Assembly: GCA_964019335.1 (NCBI GenBank)
Contig: OZ025761.1
Span: 57,501-121,500 of the forward strand
Source: Diplonema japonicum
Taxonomy: Eukaryota > Euglenozoa > Diplonemea > Diplonemida > Diplonemidae
DNA length: 64,000 bases
Direction of reading: 5' to 3'
Part shown: positions 41,750 through 52,070 of the stretch, one piece after another
Layout of the letters: every line of letters starts with the position of its first letter
How positions within the stretch are numbered: position 1 is the stretch's first letter
The notes under the pieces: model-generated
Told to the model about the DNA's origin: nothing
The model's input: the letters and a program-made list of their open reading frames with translations, nothing else
Database searches by the model: none
Position numbers and translations under genes: made by a program

Positions 41750-42935
41750 TTAAAGGACCTGCACAAGACTACTTGATTACAGGGGGTACACCACAGCCAA
41801 GTTGTAGCTTCTTCTTCCATGTCGTGTCCTTAATGTGTGTGGTGTTCAGCTCAACCCCAGCTGGGGCGTCCTGGGTAACCAAGATTCTGCTTGTGCAGGA
41901 TTGGGTTGTTCCAACCCCAGCTGGTGCCCTAAGTAGTTTACTCACCCTGAGCATCTGCAATTTGTTCTTCCACTCAGGGTGCTACAGGTGATGACCAGCC
42001 AAGTGGATGGAGGAAATGCCTGTTTGTTGTGTTGGTGGTGCCTGCACAAGAACTGTTAACTTGATACAGGGGGGCACTGCAGCTGAGTTGTAGCTTCTTC
42101 TGTGTTCTGTGTTGTGTTCTTAATGTGTGCAGTGTGCAGCTTAACCCCAGCCATAGCAACCTGGGGTAACCAAGATTCTGTGCTCATGCAGTTTGCTGCC
42201 AATTCATCACCCTGAGCATCTGCATTATATTCTCCACTTGGGTGCTACTGGTGATGACCAACATGGAGGTCAACAGCGAACAACACATCTGATGTACTTC
42301 TTATATTTCCATGTTATCCCCACCACCTGAATGATATATATATGAGTTAAAAGAGGCTGGTGTTGGTGGTGCCCTGCACAAGAACTGTCTGCTTGATTAC
42401 AGGGGCACACCACAACATAGCTTCTTCTGCATTCCGTGTCATGTCTTTAATGTGTGTGGTGTAGTTTGCTGCCTGTTTGTCACCCTAAGCATCTGCATTA
42501 TGTTCTTCCACTCGGGAGCTACTGGTGATGACCGATGAGGAGGTTAATAGTGAACAACACATCTGATGTTTTTTCATGCTATCCCTACCACCTTTGGAAT
42601 AATATACAAGAGTTAAAGGAGGCCAGTGTTGGCAGTGCCCTGCACAAGAACTGTCTACTTGATTACAGGGGGTGCACCACAGCTGGGTTGTAGCTTCTTC
42701 TGCGTTCTGCATCGTGTCCTTAATCACTGTGGCTGAGTTGTAGCTTCTTCTGTGCTCTGTGTTGTGTCCTTAATGTGTGTGGGGTTCAGCTCAACCCTAG
42801 CTGGGGCACCCTGGGTAACCAAGATTCTGCACTCGTGTGGTTTGCTCAGTGATGACCAATGAGGAGGTCAACAGCAAACAACACATCTGATGTTTTTCTT
42901 ATATTTTCATGTTATCCCCACCACCTGAAAAAGAA
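41750..42935 (+). repeat. tandem cluster of four DR1 repeats
   Basis: Copies at about 41,750-41,985, 42,035-42,330, 42,345-42,598 and 42,610-42,935, all in the same orientation. Each starts in GCACAAGAACTGTCTACTTG-type sequence and ends TTATCCCCACCACC. CpG positions of the 3.7-kb and 15.7-kb copies appear mostly as TpG or CpA here (for example GTCGTGTCC to GTTGTGTCC). Confidence 0.75.
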
Positions 42936-42936
42936 G

Positions 42937-42978
<42 letters not shown>

Positions 42979-43099
42979 CTCATTGTTTTTGTTGTTGTTG
43001 TTGTCTCTCAGTACCTGTGTAACATCTTTTCTTGTAGACATCTGTTTATACGTTTGAACTCTGCAGCAAAAAAAAGGGGGGGGATGTGGTGTTGTGGTT

Positions 43100-43250
43100 G
43101 TATCTTGTCCAGTCTGGTTCAGTCCAGTCCAGTCTGGTCTGGTCTGGTCTGGTCCAGTCTGGTCAGTCTGGTCAGTCTGGCATAATTGGGTCGAAATTCA
43201 CACTGGATCTGGTCTGGTCTGGTCCAGTCTGGTCTAGTCCTAATTAGGAT
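43100..43250 (+). repeat. short tandem repeat (GGTCTGGTCT / GTCCAGTCTG)
   Basis: About 130 bp of degenerate 5-mer and 10-mer units GGTCT, GGTCC and AGTCT. Confidence 0.75.
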
Positions 43251-43261
43251 TTACCCATCAC

Positions 43262-43859
43262 TGCTATTAGCCTTATTAAGGTCTAGAATAGGTATTTTTG
43301 AGGGAAAAAAAATTTTTTTTTGAAAAAAATCAATTTAAGGGTGTTTTTGGCCACTTTTTTTGGGAGGAAAAACAATTTTTTTGGACACCCTTTTTTTTTT
43401 TTTTTCCAGCACCCCATGCACCCAATAAAGTACAGTAAAAAAAAGGGGGGTAAATACAAAGAATGAGAAGGGTAAGTCATAAAGGAGAGAAAACCAACAG
43501 ATAGACCATTACTAGGCCTGATATAGGTACCCTTTTAGAAAACAATCAATTTTTCTGAGGTAAAAAACCACTTTTCAGGTGTTTTTGACCACTTGTTCAT
43601 GTGAAAAATAGTTTTTCTTGGGCACCTTTTTTTTGACCCCCAAACATCTCACTTTCACCCCACTTCACTAAAAGCCTCTATTAAGGCCTAGGATAGGTAC
43701 TTTTGAGAAAAAAGAATTTTTTTTTTTGGAAAAAAAATCAATTTTTGGGTGTCTTTGACAACTTTTTTTTTTGCCCCCCCACCCCCCCACCCCCCTGGAT
43801 TTGCCCCCCTGTGCCCCCCTGAAAATCTCAGGGGGGCAACCCATTCTCTAACAACACTG
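43262..43859 (-). repeat. right terminal inverted repeat
   Basis: Inverted counterpart of 40,250-40,850, ending TAACAACACTG. It is followed by GTTGCACCCCATAACCCACAGG, a fragment also seen in the tail of element V (47,726). Confidence 0.7.
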
Positions 43860-43974
43860 GTTGCACCCCATAACCCACAGGCACCTTCTGAAGCAGTCCC
43901 AGGTATAGGTACTCAGAAAAAAAAAAAAAAAAAGGTAAACAGTTTGTTTTTCTTCTTTTTTTTTTTTTTTTTTT

Positions 43975-44310
43975 CTTTCCAAGGTGGTGGGGATAACATG
44001 AAAATATAAGAAAAACATCAGATGTGTTGTTCGCTGTTGACCTCCTCGTCAGTCATCACTGGTAGTGCCCAAGTGGAAGAACATAATGCAGATGCTCAGG
44101 GTGACAAACAGGCAGCAAACTGCACGAGTGCAGAATCTTGGTTACCCAGGACACACTAGCTGGGGTTGAGCTGTACACCACACGTATTAAGGACACAACA
44201 CAGAATGCAGAAGAAGCTACAACTCGGCCACGGCACACCCCCTGTAATCAAGTAGACAGTTCTTGTGCAGGGTGCCACCAACACCAGCCTCCTTTAACTC
44301 ATATATTTTT
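43975..44310 (-). repeat. DR1 repeat with A-tail
   Basis: Nearly complete inverted copy; a T-run (43,952-43,974) before CCAAGGTGGTGGGGATAACATG is the A-tail on the minus strand. Confidence 0.75.
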
Positions 44311-44334
44311 TTTCCCCCCATTTTTTCCAAAGGG

Positions 44335-44365
<31 letters not shown>

Positions 44366-44759
44366 ATTGCAAAACTATCAAAAATAATGACAGTGTTGGG
44401 GAGAGTCCTGTGAGTCCCATCGAGTCCCGTCCTGTGGAGTCCTGTGAGTCCCATCCAGGCCTGTATTCCATTTTAGGGGATGGGATGGGACTGACCAACA
44501 CTGTCATACCTGGCAAATCTAAGCAGCAGATAAGACACTGGAGGCAACCCACAAGCAGAGAAAGGTCAGAGGAGCAGTGGACGTGTACAACCACAGCAAC
44601 AGCAACAGCAACAACAGCAATCACAGCAGCCACAGCAGCAGTAACAGTACAAGGCAAGGGGGTTAGGACCCTTGGGTTTTCAGGTGTGTGGGGCTAAAGG
44701 TGGTTGGTGGTGAGCTGTGGGCAGGTAACCCCTGGGTCTCCAGGGGGGTAGGGGCAAGT

Positions 44760-45700
44760 GGAAGTAAGAGGACACACCTGCAGAGTACAACATCAAAAGG
44801 GTGGTGCAGGCACTTGCTTTGCTGGGGGTGCAGTGGTCAGGTGTTCCAGATTCCCCAGGTCTGGAGGAGGAAAGGCAGGTGCTGCTTGGCAAGATGGTGA
44901 AGGTTCGAGCAGGAAACATAATGCATGGAATGGCATCAGTGCTGGAAGACCTAGTGAGTTTTGCAACTGCTCACAAGGTGGTGGGAAGTCTGGAGGACAA
45001 GGTGCTGCTCTGGCTTGCGAGGAAGGCAAAGCAGGGTGTTGCTCCATCTGCAAGGGCTGGATATGCTCATTCCATGACCTCAGTGGTGGCGTTGTTCAGC
45101 AAGGAAGAGAAGCTGCAGGGCCTAAGGTGGTACATTGACTCAATGGAGCACCAAGGGGCAAGGCAGCCACAGACACAAGCAAAGGTGCTGACGATGCTGG
45201 AGGTGTGGAGCCTGGTCAGGGGGCTGGATGTGCAGATGGGAACAGCTGTCCTGCTGATGTGGTTGATGGCACTGCACTTCTCAGATGTCCTGCAGCTGGC
45301 AGATTGCATTGTTGTCGAGAACACAGTGACGTCCCTAAGGTTAAGGTTCACCATTGAGGCAGGCAAGACCAATCGTGGCAAGAAGAAGACAGAAGAGGAG
45401 GTTGAGGTGGCTGCAGAGTGGAAGGACAAGGTGCTAGAGCATGTGGAAGCTGTGAAGGGGAGAAGGATGTTTGTGGTGCTGAGGTATGCTGAGTTCATGG
45501 CAGCAATGAAGGCCATTGTTCCTCATGTTTCTACCACTCCCTGAAGCACACACATGTCCAGATGGTGGCACAGGACAACCCCAACATGCCCATGGAGGAG
45601 CTAATGCTGGACTCCAGGCACAAGGGTGTACTGTCAAGATGTATGCAGGGGCATAGGTGCTGAGGCAGCAGAAGAGTAGGAAAGTGGATCCGGTGAGGTG
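44760..45700 (+). pseudogene. tyrosine recombinase of element V, copy 2
   Basis: Open from about 44,801 through the point where copy 1 is deleted, up to 45,535, where one C is missing (TTTCTACCACTCC against TTTCTACCCACTCC) and the frame shifts just before the HSLK motif. The first catalytic Arg codon CGC of copy 1 is CAC here (ALHFSDV). Several other differences are CpG to CpA or TpG. Inactive. Confidence 0.85.
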
Positions 45701-45718
45701 TTGACTCCAACAGAGGCA

Positions 45719-47400
45719 ATGAGTGGTGTGAACCTGGGGCTGCCTGGAAATTCTGGGTGTGGCATGGGGGAACACATGAAGAGCCGAAGGAGGAGGAGAC
45801 ACAGGGGTTTGTGGAAGAGGATCCTCATGATGCTGGATGTGAGGAACTATGATGAGGATCCTCTCCAGTTCGACAAGTATGAGGAATCGAAGGAGGCAAG
45901 GAAGGCAGGAGTGCTACAGCAGGAAGGAGACATGGACACAGTTGTGACCAACACCGTGCAGCTTGAGGTGATGCATGGCTTCCAGATGGAGGATGGCAGC
46001 ATCAACACAGTTGTTCCTGATGTGGAGCGGCTCCTTGGTGGTGGAAAGGTGTTTGAGGATCTGTTTGAAGACGAAGATTTCCAGCCAGTAGGGGTGCCAG
46101 GAAAGAAGTCAATGCTCACCCGTAGGCAGGTGCAGCAGCAGGAGGAGGCAGGTGTGCTGGAGAAGAAGGGATGGTCTGATGAGAAGGTGAAGAACGTGGT
46201 GAAAGCGTTCACAGTTCCAAAGCCAAGTGGGAAGAGGAGGCTGGTGGTGGATGCATCACTGGTGGGCAATGCACAGAGGGACCCTCCATCAGTTGATCTG
46301 CCATCTGTTGCTGATGTGAAGGAGATGGTGGTGCAAAACGAGTACGTTGTGCAGCTGGATGGGAAGTCGTGGTTCTACCAGATTGGAGCCTGGCCCCTCC
46401 GTGAGTATTTTGCATTGTGTACAGTTGCAGGGTGGTACTGGTTGGTTGTGCTGGGAATGGGCTGGTCGTGGAGCGTGTGGGTGGCACAGAGTGTGGCAGC
46501 GTTGTTGGCAAGTGAGGCTTGTGTGAGGGCAGGAAGGATGAAGGCTGGTGTGCTTGTTTACATTGACAACTTTGTCCTGTATGCAGAACAGAAGGAGGAT
46601 GTGGCTGGCCTGGTTGGTGTGCTGAAGCAGACAGCTGTACATTGTGGTGCTGTTTTCAAGGAAGAAGACCATTGTCCAAAGCAGAGGGAGGAGGTTTTGA
46701 GAATGCAGCTGGACCTGAAGGAGAAGCTGGTGTCGCTGAAGCAGTCATGGGTGAGCAAGTTTGCAGATGCAACAGCGTTGTTCCTCATGGCACCAACGAA
46801 GTTTACACTGAGGGCCACATGGAAGGTGCTGGGGGCGTATGAGGGTCCTTGACATCAGTCATTTGAAGGTGATTCACATGAAACAGTGGATGTCAAGGCA
46901 TGCAAGGAGGCTAGGTAGTGGCGAAGAAAGCTGGGAGAGCAGGGTGACATGGTGGGCTGCAGCGATGAAGGACGTGCGGTGGGTCATTGCTGCAATTCTG
47001 GAAAACAGCCCAGTGGATGTCAGGTAGGTAGAGTTTGAATGGGAGGAGACCCTGTGGAGTGATGCCTCAATGAAGGGAGGGGCCTTCATTCTGCAGTCGA
47101 CTGGTGAGGTTGGCCAGTTCAAGTGGACACAGCAGGGTGAGCCAATTCACGTTTTGGAGGCCCGTGCTTGTTTGAGAGGTGTGTGCAGATGGGTGGAGAC
47201 GAGGGAGAGAGGCGAAGCAGTGGTGATGAAGACAGACTCAATGCTGGTCTTTTTCACCCTCAGGGACAGGAAGGCAACAGGTTATCTTTAACAATGTAGT
47301 TGATGATATTGTAACATTGCTTGATGGTCTCCCCTGGAGGGTGGAGTGGGTCCCGACTGAGGAGCAGTTGGCAGACAAGCCAAGCCGCATCTTTACATGA
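45719..47400 (+). pseudogene. reverse transcriptase/RNase H of element V, copy 2
   Basis: From ATG 45,719 the RT is open to 46,852 (VVQLDGKSWFYQIG, VVLGMGWSWSVWVAQ, LVYIDNFVLYAEQKED). Frame breaks at about 46,850, 47,027 and 47,290 then split an RNase H-like region with all four acidic positions visible: LWSDASMKG, VLEARACLRG, VMKTDSMLVF and EEQLADKPSR, ending at 47,400. This copy shows what copy 1 lost at its 3' side. Confidence 0.85.
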
Positions 47401-48229
47401 CGTGTGTTTTTTCCGTGGTCTGCTCCTACATCTATCCTGCACATGCCCTCTACATCTTCGGTATCTGTCTTGCAGCCGTCCTTTCAATGGTGAGTGTGAA
47501 TGTTGAAGGTGTCCTGAATGTGTTTTTTGATTTAGGGTCACGGGGTGGGGCTCGCAGGTAGGTGGTTTGAGGCCAGGTTAGTTTGCCGATTGGCATCCCA
47601 CTTTGTGGGACCCAACTGATCTGTCCGAAATCCCCTGTTCGCGAGTACCCTTTTTTATATTGTATTGTGTTAACATACCCGCGATGCCAAAGATACACAG
47701 GAGAAAATATGTTTGGCAGTTGCACCCCATGACCCACAGGCACCTTCTGAAGCAGTCCCAGGTATAGGTACTCTCACTGTATGGTAAGTAACACTGCCAG
47801 AAAAAACCACAAAAAAAGATCAATGAATATAAGAGTGAGTACCTATACCTGGGACTGCTTCAGAAGGTGCCTGCGGGTCATGGGGTGCAACTGCCAAACA
47901 TATTTTCCCCTGTGTATTTTTGGCATCGCGGGTATGCTAAAACAATACAATATAAAAAAGGGTACTCGGATTTCGGACAGATCAGTTGGGTCCCACAAAG
48001 TGGGATGCCAATCGGCAAACTAACCTGGCCTCAAACCACCCACCTGCGAGCCCCACCCCGTGACCCTAAATCAAAAAACACATTCAGGACACCTTCAACA
48101 TTCACACTCACCATTGAAAGGACGGCTGCAAGACAGATACCGAAGATGTAGAGGGCATGTGCAGGATAGATGTAGGAACAGACCACGGAAAAACCACACG
48201 TCATGTAAAGATGTGGCTTGGCTTGTAAA
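47376..48229. repeat. long palindrome: two element V tails joined
   Basis: Arms 47,376-47,773 and 47,838-48,229 are inverted copies differing at a few positions and by a 9-nt deletion in the right arm. The 64-bp centre is the complement of the element V 5' leader (29,960-30,018). TGATCTGTCCGAAATCCCCTG, which sits before the Gag start of copy 1, recurs at 47,617, so this is a terminal direct repeat of the family. Confidence 0.8.
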
Positions 48230-48620
48230 CAACGTACTTGTTTTTCACCACCATCTCCTTCACATCGGCAACAGATGGCAGATCAACTGATGGAGGGTCC
48301 CTCTGTGCATTGCCCACCAGCGACGCATCCACCACCAGCCTCCTCTTCCCACTTGGTTTCGGAACTGTGAACGCTTTCACCACGTTCTTCACCTTCTCAT
48401 CAGACCATCCCTTCTTCTCCAGCACACCTGCCTCCTCCTGCTGCTGCACCTGCCTATGGGTGAGCGTTGACTTCTTTCCTGGCACCCCTACTGGCTGGAA
48501 ATCTTCGTCCTCAAACAGATCCTCAAACACCTTTCCACCACCAAGGAGCTCCACATCAGGAACAACTGTGTTGATGCTGCCATCCTCCATCCAGAAGCCA
48601 TGCATCGCCTCAAGCTGCAC
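48230..48620 (-). pseudogene. reverse transcriptase of element V, copy 3 (left part)
   Basis: Minus strand encodes the RT N-terminal half (EDLFEDEDFQPVGVPGKKS, KVKNVVKAFTVPKPSGKRR, DVKEMVVKNKYVV) and joins the element tail directly, so the RT core and RNase H are deleted. It is interrupted at 48,638/53,808 by the Penelope-like insertion; a short remainder lies at 53,826-53,848. Confidence 0.8.
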
Positions 48621-48638
48621 GGTGTTGGTCACAACTGT
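48621..48638 (+). repeat. target-site duplication, left
   Basis: GGTGTTGGTCACAACTGT, identical to 53,808-53,825. The uninterrupted sequence occurs once in copy 1 of element V (complement near 32,806-32,823). Confidence 0.9.
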
Positions 48639-48642
48639 AAGC

Positions 48643-49899
48643 ATGGGTATGAAGTCCCGCCTGTCAGTCGACGCGCTCACGAGCTCCGAAAACCTGGAAC
48701 AAGACTTGGTCGGCTTCGTAAACCTTCACTTCAAGAAAGCCCTCGCGTCTGAAAGATTGACGTTCCTACGGGCTCTACACACCAAAGCAGAGGCTACTCT
48801 GAACAAAGAGCTCCAGCAGCCCGTCTTTGATCCTAAGGTCCCCGAGCAGCTTAAATCAAAGCTAAAAGAGTTGCAGAAGGCTTTCGTGTTCTTGCCAGTC
48901 GACAAAAGCGTCCACGACATCGGCATGGTCTGCAAGGCACACTACCTACAACTGCTCCACGCCCAGCTCGACGGCGAGTGTTTTGCAGAGGTACAAGACA
49001 TGGAGAGCACAAGGCATAGCATCACAGAAGAGACTGAATCGTTCGGTATCAAGATCAAGTCGACGAAGATGCCATACCTTTACGGGGCCATCAAGTTACA
49101 CAAAGAACAAGTAGGCTTCCGGTGGATTTCTGGCGTGTCGTCCCGAGACCCCCCTGCGACGGAGGAAGGCACCAACCCACAAGCACAATCAACGCAGTCC
49201 ATAATGGAACGACTGCTAGCTGCAGGTTCCGACGGTGAGCGCGACGACGCCTTCAAGGCCGCCGCCCCAACGAACGCAGCAAGACCGGTTGCAGCGATGA
49301 CAGGAGCGCACAAAGAGCTCTCGAGCCTCCTAAAAGCTGTACAACGCACCCTGCACGAGAAGGACCTGGAGTTCCGAAGCAAGGAGGTGAATCCGGGCCT
49401 CAGCGGAGTACGCCGCTTCTGGATCGTGGAATCAGCTGAGCAGGTCGCGGCTGAGATCAAACAGCGGTACACGTTTTTCAAGTCGAAGGTCCCCGCCACC
49501 TACGACTTTAAAACGATGTACTCCAACCTGGACCAGGGACTCCTTCGAAAGGGCCTGGGCAGAGCAATCCGCGAAGCCTTCGAGCACGCCGGGAAGGAGC
49601 TGGTGATAAACAAGAGCGGAAGTAGCTTCGCGGATGCAGAAGACGACGACAAAGTGTACTCCCTCTCGATGGTGGAGGAACTAGTCGAATTCGTCGTTGA
49701 CAACGCGTACGTCGAGCAAGGCGGCCGTGCTCTGCGCCAGGTGCGGGGCATACCGATGGGCGGCAACGCGTCTCCGGATATAGCGAACCTATACTGCTAT
49801 TCCGTCGAAGCCGACTACATCGACGGCTTGATCGAGAACAAGGACTGGGGCCGTCTCAAGGAGTTATGCTCAGCCGCCCGCTACATCACAAACTCCTGA
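48643..49899 (+). pseudogene. Penelope-like reverse transcriptase (truncated)
   Basis: About 418 residues. Motifs in order: FVFLPVDKSVHDIGMVCK, MPYLYGAIKLHK and FRWISG (template-binding finger region typical of Penelope-like RTs), ATYDFKTMYSNLDQ (motif A with catalytic Asp), VDNAYVEQGG, RQVRGIPMGGNASPDIANLY. The frame ends SAARYITNS where the RYIDD box is expected: the catalytic YxDD motif and the following thumb segment are missing, and the continuation (LNRAFHEFLCERV) is in the next frame from 49,866. An internal deletion between two RYI-type sequences is the simplest reading. Lacks activity. Confidence 0.75.
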
Positions 49900-51809
49900 A
49901 CCGAGCATTCCACGAGTTCCTTTGTGAGCGCGTCAACAAGAACTACGGCTGGGAGAAAGGGGAGCTCCAAAGTTTCTTTACCGAAGCAGGGAAGAACTAC
50001 AGAGCAGGCCGCGAACTTGACGAATGCTACCCGGATCTCGCGTATGTGGGACGTAAGGACCCCCGAAAGAGCACAGCCCTCCCCTCCGAACCGACGCAGA
50101 CAACACAAGAGTCCACCTCCACCGCTGACACGAGCTCGCAAAAGGAACCACCTCCACAACAGCCGCCCTCAACGGAAACGACACCAATGGAGACACCTAC
50201 ATCGGAATACCCCACGTCGCTACACCAGGAAAGTGGCGAAGGACGCGTAGGCCTCGAGTGTGGTTGGGCCGTGGTGAACTGGATCGCAGACTACGCAGAG
50301 CTGGCACGCATGCCGTTCGCAGAGATGCAGACAATCCAACACCACCTCTGTACCTCGGAGCTCGCCCTGCACACCGAGGGGCATGCGAAGGAGTACCAGC
50401 CGAACGAGAAAGGCGACTTCTCCCAAGATACCCTGTCCCTTGCCTGCCAAAAGATCCTTGGCGAAGAGGCCTCGCTGCAGAGCGTGGTCAAGAGCGGACG
50501 GTACCCAGTTCTGGTAATCGGCCCGCCGAAGGGCTCCAGGACGGGCCACTGGACTACAGCCATCAAAACCGGCAGGTCGTGGTACACCGTGATGGACACA
50601 GACAAGGAAGAACACCGTGTCAATGGACTGAGGCAGGTCCTACGTATGTATGACGAACAGAACATCCTGGGTATCACCGAAGAAAGCTGGGCCAGAGCAA
50701 GGACCATAAGGGAGCAGAACGGCGGCAGACCAAAAGCGTTCGACGTCCACGCTTGCATCAAGGGAGCGCAGGACGAGGTAATGCCACCGGTTTCAGGCCC
50801 CTGTTTGAGCCAGACCCCTGCAGCTAGCCTCACCCCCAATGATGACCCGGTCCCTTCACCTGGTCCGGACTCAGACGCTAATCCGGTCCACAGCATTGAC
50901 CCGACCCCCGTTGCAGACCCGGTCCATACATCTGGCCCGGTCTCCGTCATGGACCCGGCCCCGACGGCTAATCCGGTCGCGGACTCGGTCCCCGCGACTA
51001 AACCGGTCGCGGACACGGCCCCCGTCACGAACCCGGTCCCCGCGACTAGCCCAATCGCTGACCCGGTCCTCATCACAGACCCAGTTACCGCAGCTAGCCC
51101 GATCACGGACCCGGCCCTCGTCACGGACCCGACCCGAGCTAACCCAGTCACAGACACGGCCCCCGTCGCAGACCCGGTCCCCACAACCAGCCCAGTCGCT
51201 GACCCGGTCCCCGTCACGGACCCGGTCCCCGCATCTGGCCCGGTCGCAGACACGACCCACATCACAGACGCGATCCCCGAAACCAGCTTAGTCGTTGACC
51301 CGGTCCCTGCAAGTAACCCAGTCGCTGACCCGGTCCTCACCACAGACCCGGTCTCCGCGACTAACCCGGTCGCAGACACGGCCCCTGCCACAGATCCAGT
51401 CCCTGCAACCAGCCCAGTCGCTGACCCGGTCCCCGTCACAGACCCGGTCCCCACATCTGGCCCGGTCGCAGACACGACCCACATCACAGACGCGATCCCC
51501 GAAACCAGTTTGGTCGTTGACCCGGTCCCTACAAGTAACCCAGTCGCTGACCCGGTCCGCACCGCAGACCCGGTCTCCACGGCTAACCCGGTCGCAGACA
51601 CGGCCCCTGCCACAGATCCAGTCCCCGCAACCAGCCCAGTCGCTGACCCGGTCCCCGTCACAGACCCGGTCCCTGTCACGGACCCGGCCCCCACAACCAA
51701 CCCGGTTGGAGACACGGCCCCCATCACAGACCCGGTCCCCGCAGCCAGCCCAGTCGCTGACCCGGTCCCCGTCACGGATCCGGTCCCCGCATCTGCCCGG
51801 TCTCGATAG
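49866..51809 (+). CDS. Josephin-like cysteine-protease protein of the Penelope-like element
   Basis: A 647-residue frame. Residues 1-50 are the RT C-terminal end. Residues about 125-260 resemble a Josephin (ataxin-3 type) deubiquitinase domain: LECGWAVVNWIADYAEL with Cys132, KGDFSQDTLSLACQKI, then TGHWTTAI with His228 and SWYTVMDT with Asp244. The Cys-His-Asp order and the 96- and 16-residue spacings fit Josephin (Cys14, His119, Asn134 in ataxin-3). From about 320 the protein is a six-residue repeat of the form DPVPxTxPVAD. The frame ends at 51,809 because one G is missing near 51,793 (CATCTGCCC against CATCTGGCCC elsewhere). Protease assignment is from motif and spacing only. Confidence 0.6.
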   Translation: MLSRPLHHKLLNRAFHEFLCERVNKNYGWEKGELQSFFTEAGKNYRAGRELDECYPDLAYVGRKDPRKSTALPSEPTQTTQESTSTADTSSQKEPPPQQPPSTETTPMETPTSEYPTSLHQESGEGRVGLECGWAVVNWIADYAELARMPFAEMQTIQHHLCTSELALHTEGHAKEYQPNEKGDFSQDTLSLACQKILGEEASLQSVVKSGRYPVLVIGPPKGSRTGHWTTAIKTGRSWYTVMDTDKEEHRVNGLRQVLRMYDEQNILGITEESWARARTIREQNGGRPKAFDVHACIKGAQDEVMPPVSGPCLSQTPAASLTPNDDPVPSPGPDSDANPVHSIDPTPVADPVHTSGPVSVMDPAPTANPVADSVPATKPVADTAPVTNPVPATSPIADPVLITDPVTAASPITDPALVTDPTRANPVTDTAPVADPVPTTSPVADPVPVTDPVPASGPVADTTHITDAIPETSLVVDPVPASNPVADPVLTTDPVSATNPVADTAPATDPVPATSPVADPVPVTDPVPTSGPVADTTHITDAIPETSLVVDPVPTSNPVADPVRTADPVSTANPVADTAPATDPVPATSPVADPVPVTDPVPVTDPAPTTNPVGDTAPITDPVPAASPVADPVPVTDPVPASARSR

Positions 51810-52070
51810 TCCCTGACGACCCAGTGCCCACAACTGGCCCAGTCTACGCCACGGACCTAGTCAGTTCGCCTGGCCCGATCTCTGTCACGGACGCAGTCCC
51901 CACCACAGGCCCGGTCCACGCTTCTAGTCTGATCCCCTCCGCAGACCCGGTTCCAACACCAGGCGCAGCCTCCACCAGAGACCCGGTCCCCGCGTCTGAC
52001 CCGGTCCTCGCCTCGGACCCGTTACCCGAAGTTGATGCCCTCCCCGTTACAGACCCAGTCCCTGTGCAGA
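50870..52070 (+). repeat. coding 18-bp repeat with 222-bp higher-order period
   Basis: Units of the type GACCCGGTCCCCGCAACC. Landmark GCAGACACGACCCACATCAC occurs at about 51,246 and again 222 bp later, so a 74-codon block was duplicated. The antisense strand is also open for nearly 500 codons owing to the repeat composition. Confidence 0.8.

Larger units (their letters stand above)
40250..43859. mobile_element. element with about 600-bp terminal inverted repeats
   Basis: Left arm 40,250 to about 40,850 and right arm about 43,262-43,859 are inverted copies, starting CAGTGTTGTTA on each side, a hAT-like terminus. The interior contains no transposase but fragments of element V, R2 and DR1. The left flank is the tandem-repeat gene and the right flank is a piece of element V, with no matching target duplication. 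Confidence 0.65.
44485..47775 (+). mobile_element. VIPER-like retroelement V, copy 2 (5'-truncated)
   Basis: Starts in the 3' part of the Gag-like gene (CATACCTGGCAA, then the CAG-repeat tail 44,585-44,650), followed by recombinase, RT and RNase H and the 3' tail. It is joined tail-to-tail to a third copy at about 47,775-47,837. Just upstream (44,395-44,480) is a short GAGTCCTGTGAGTCCC repeat. Confidence 0.75.

Noticed and set aside
48238-48642. N-terminal extension of the Penelope-like RT frame
   Set aside because: These codons are antisense to element V RT and lie outside the target duplication, so they are host sequence.
50291-51775. Long minus-strand open frame of nearly 500 codons opposite the Penelope-like second frame
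   Set aside because: It mirrors the DPVPxTxPVAD repeat; the composition of the repeat keeps the antisense frame open. It has no domain or credible start context.
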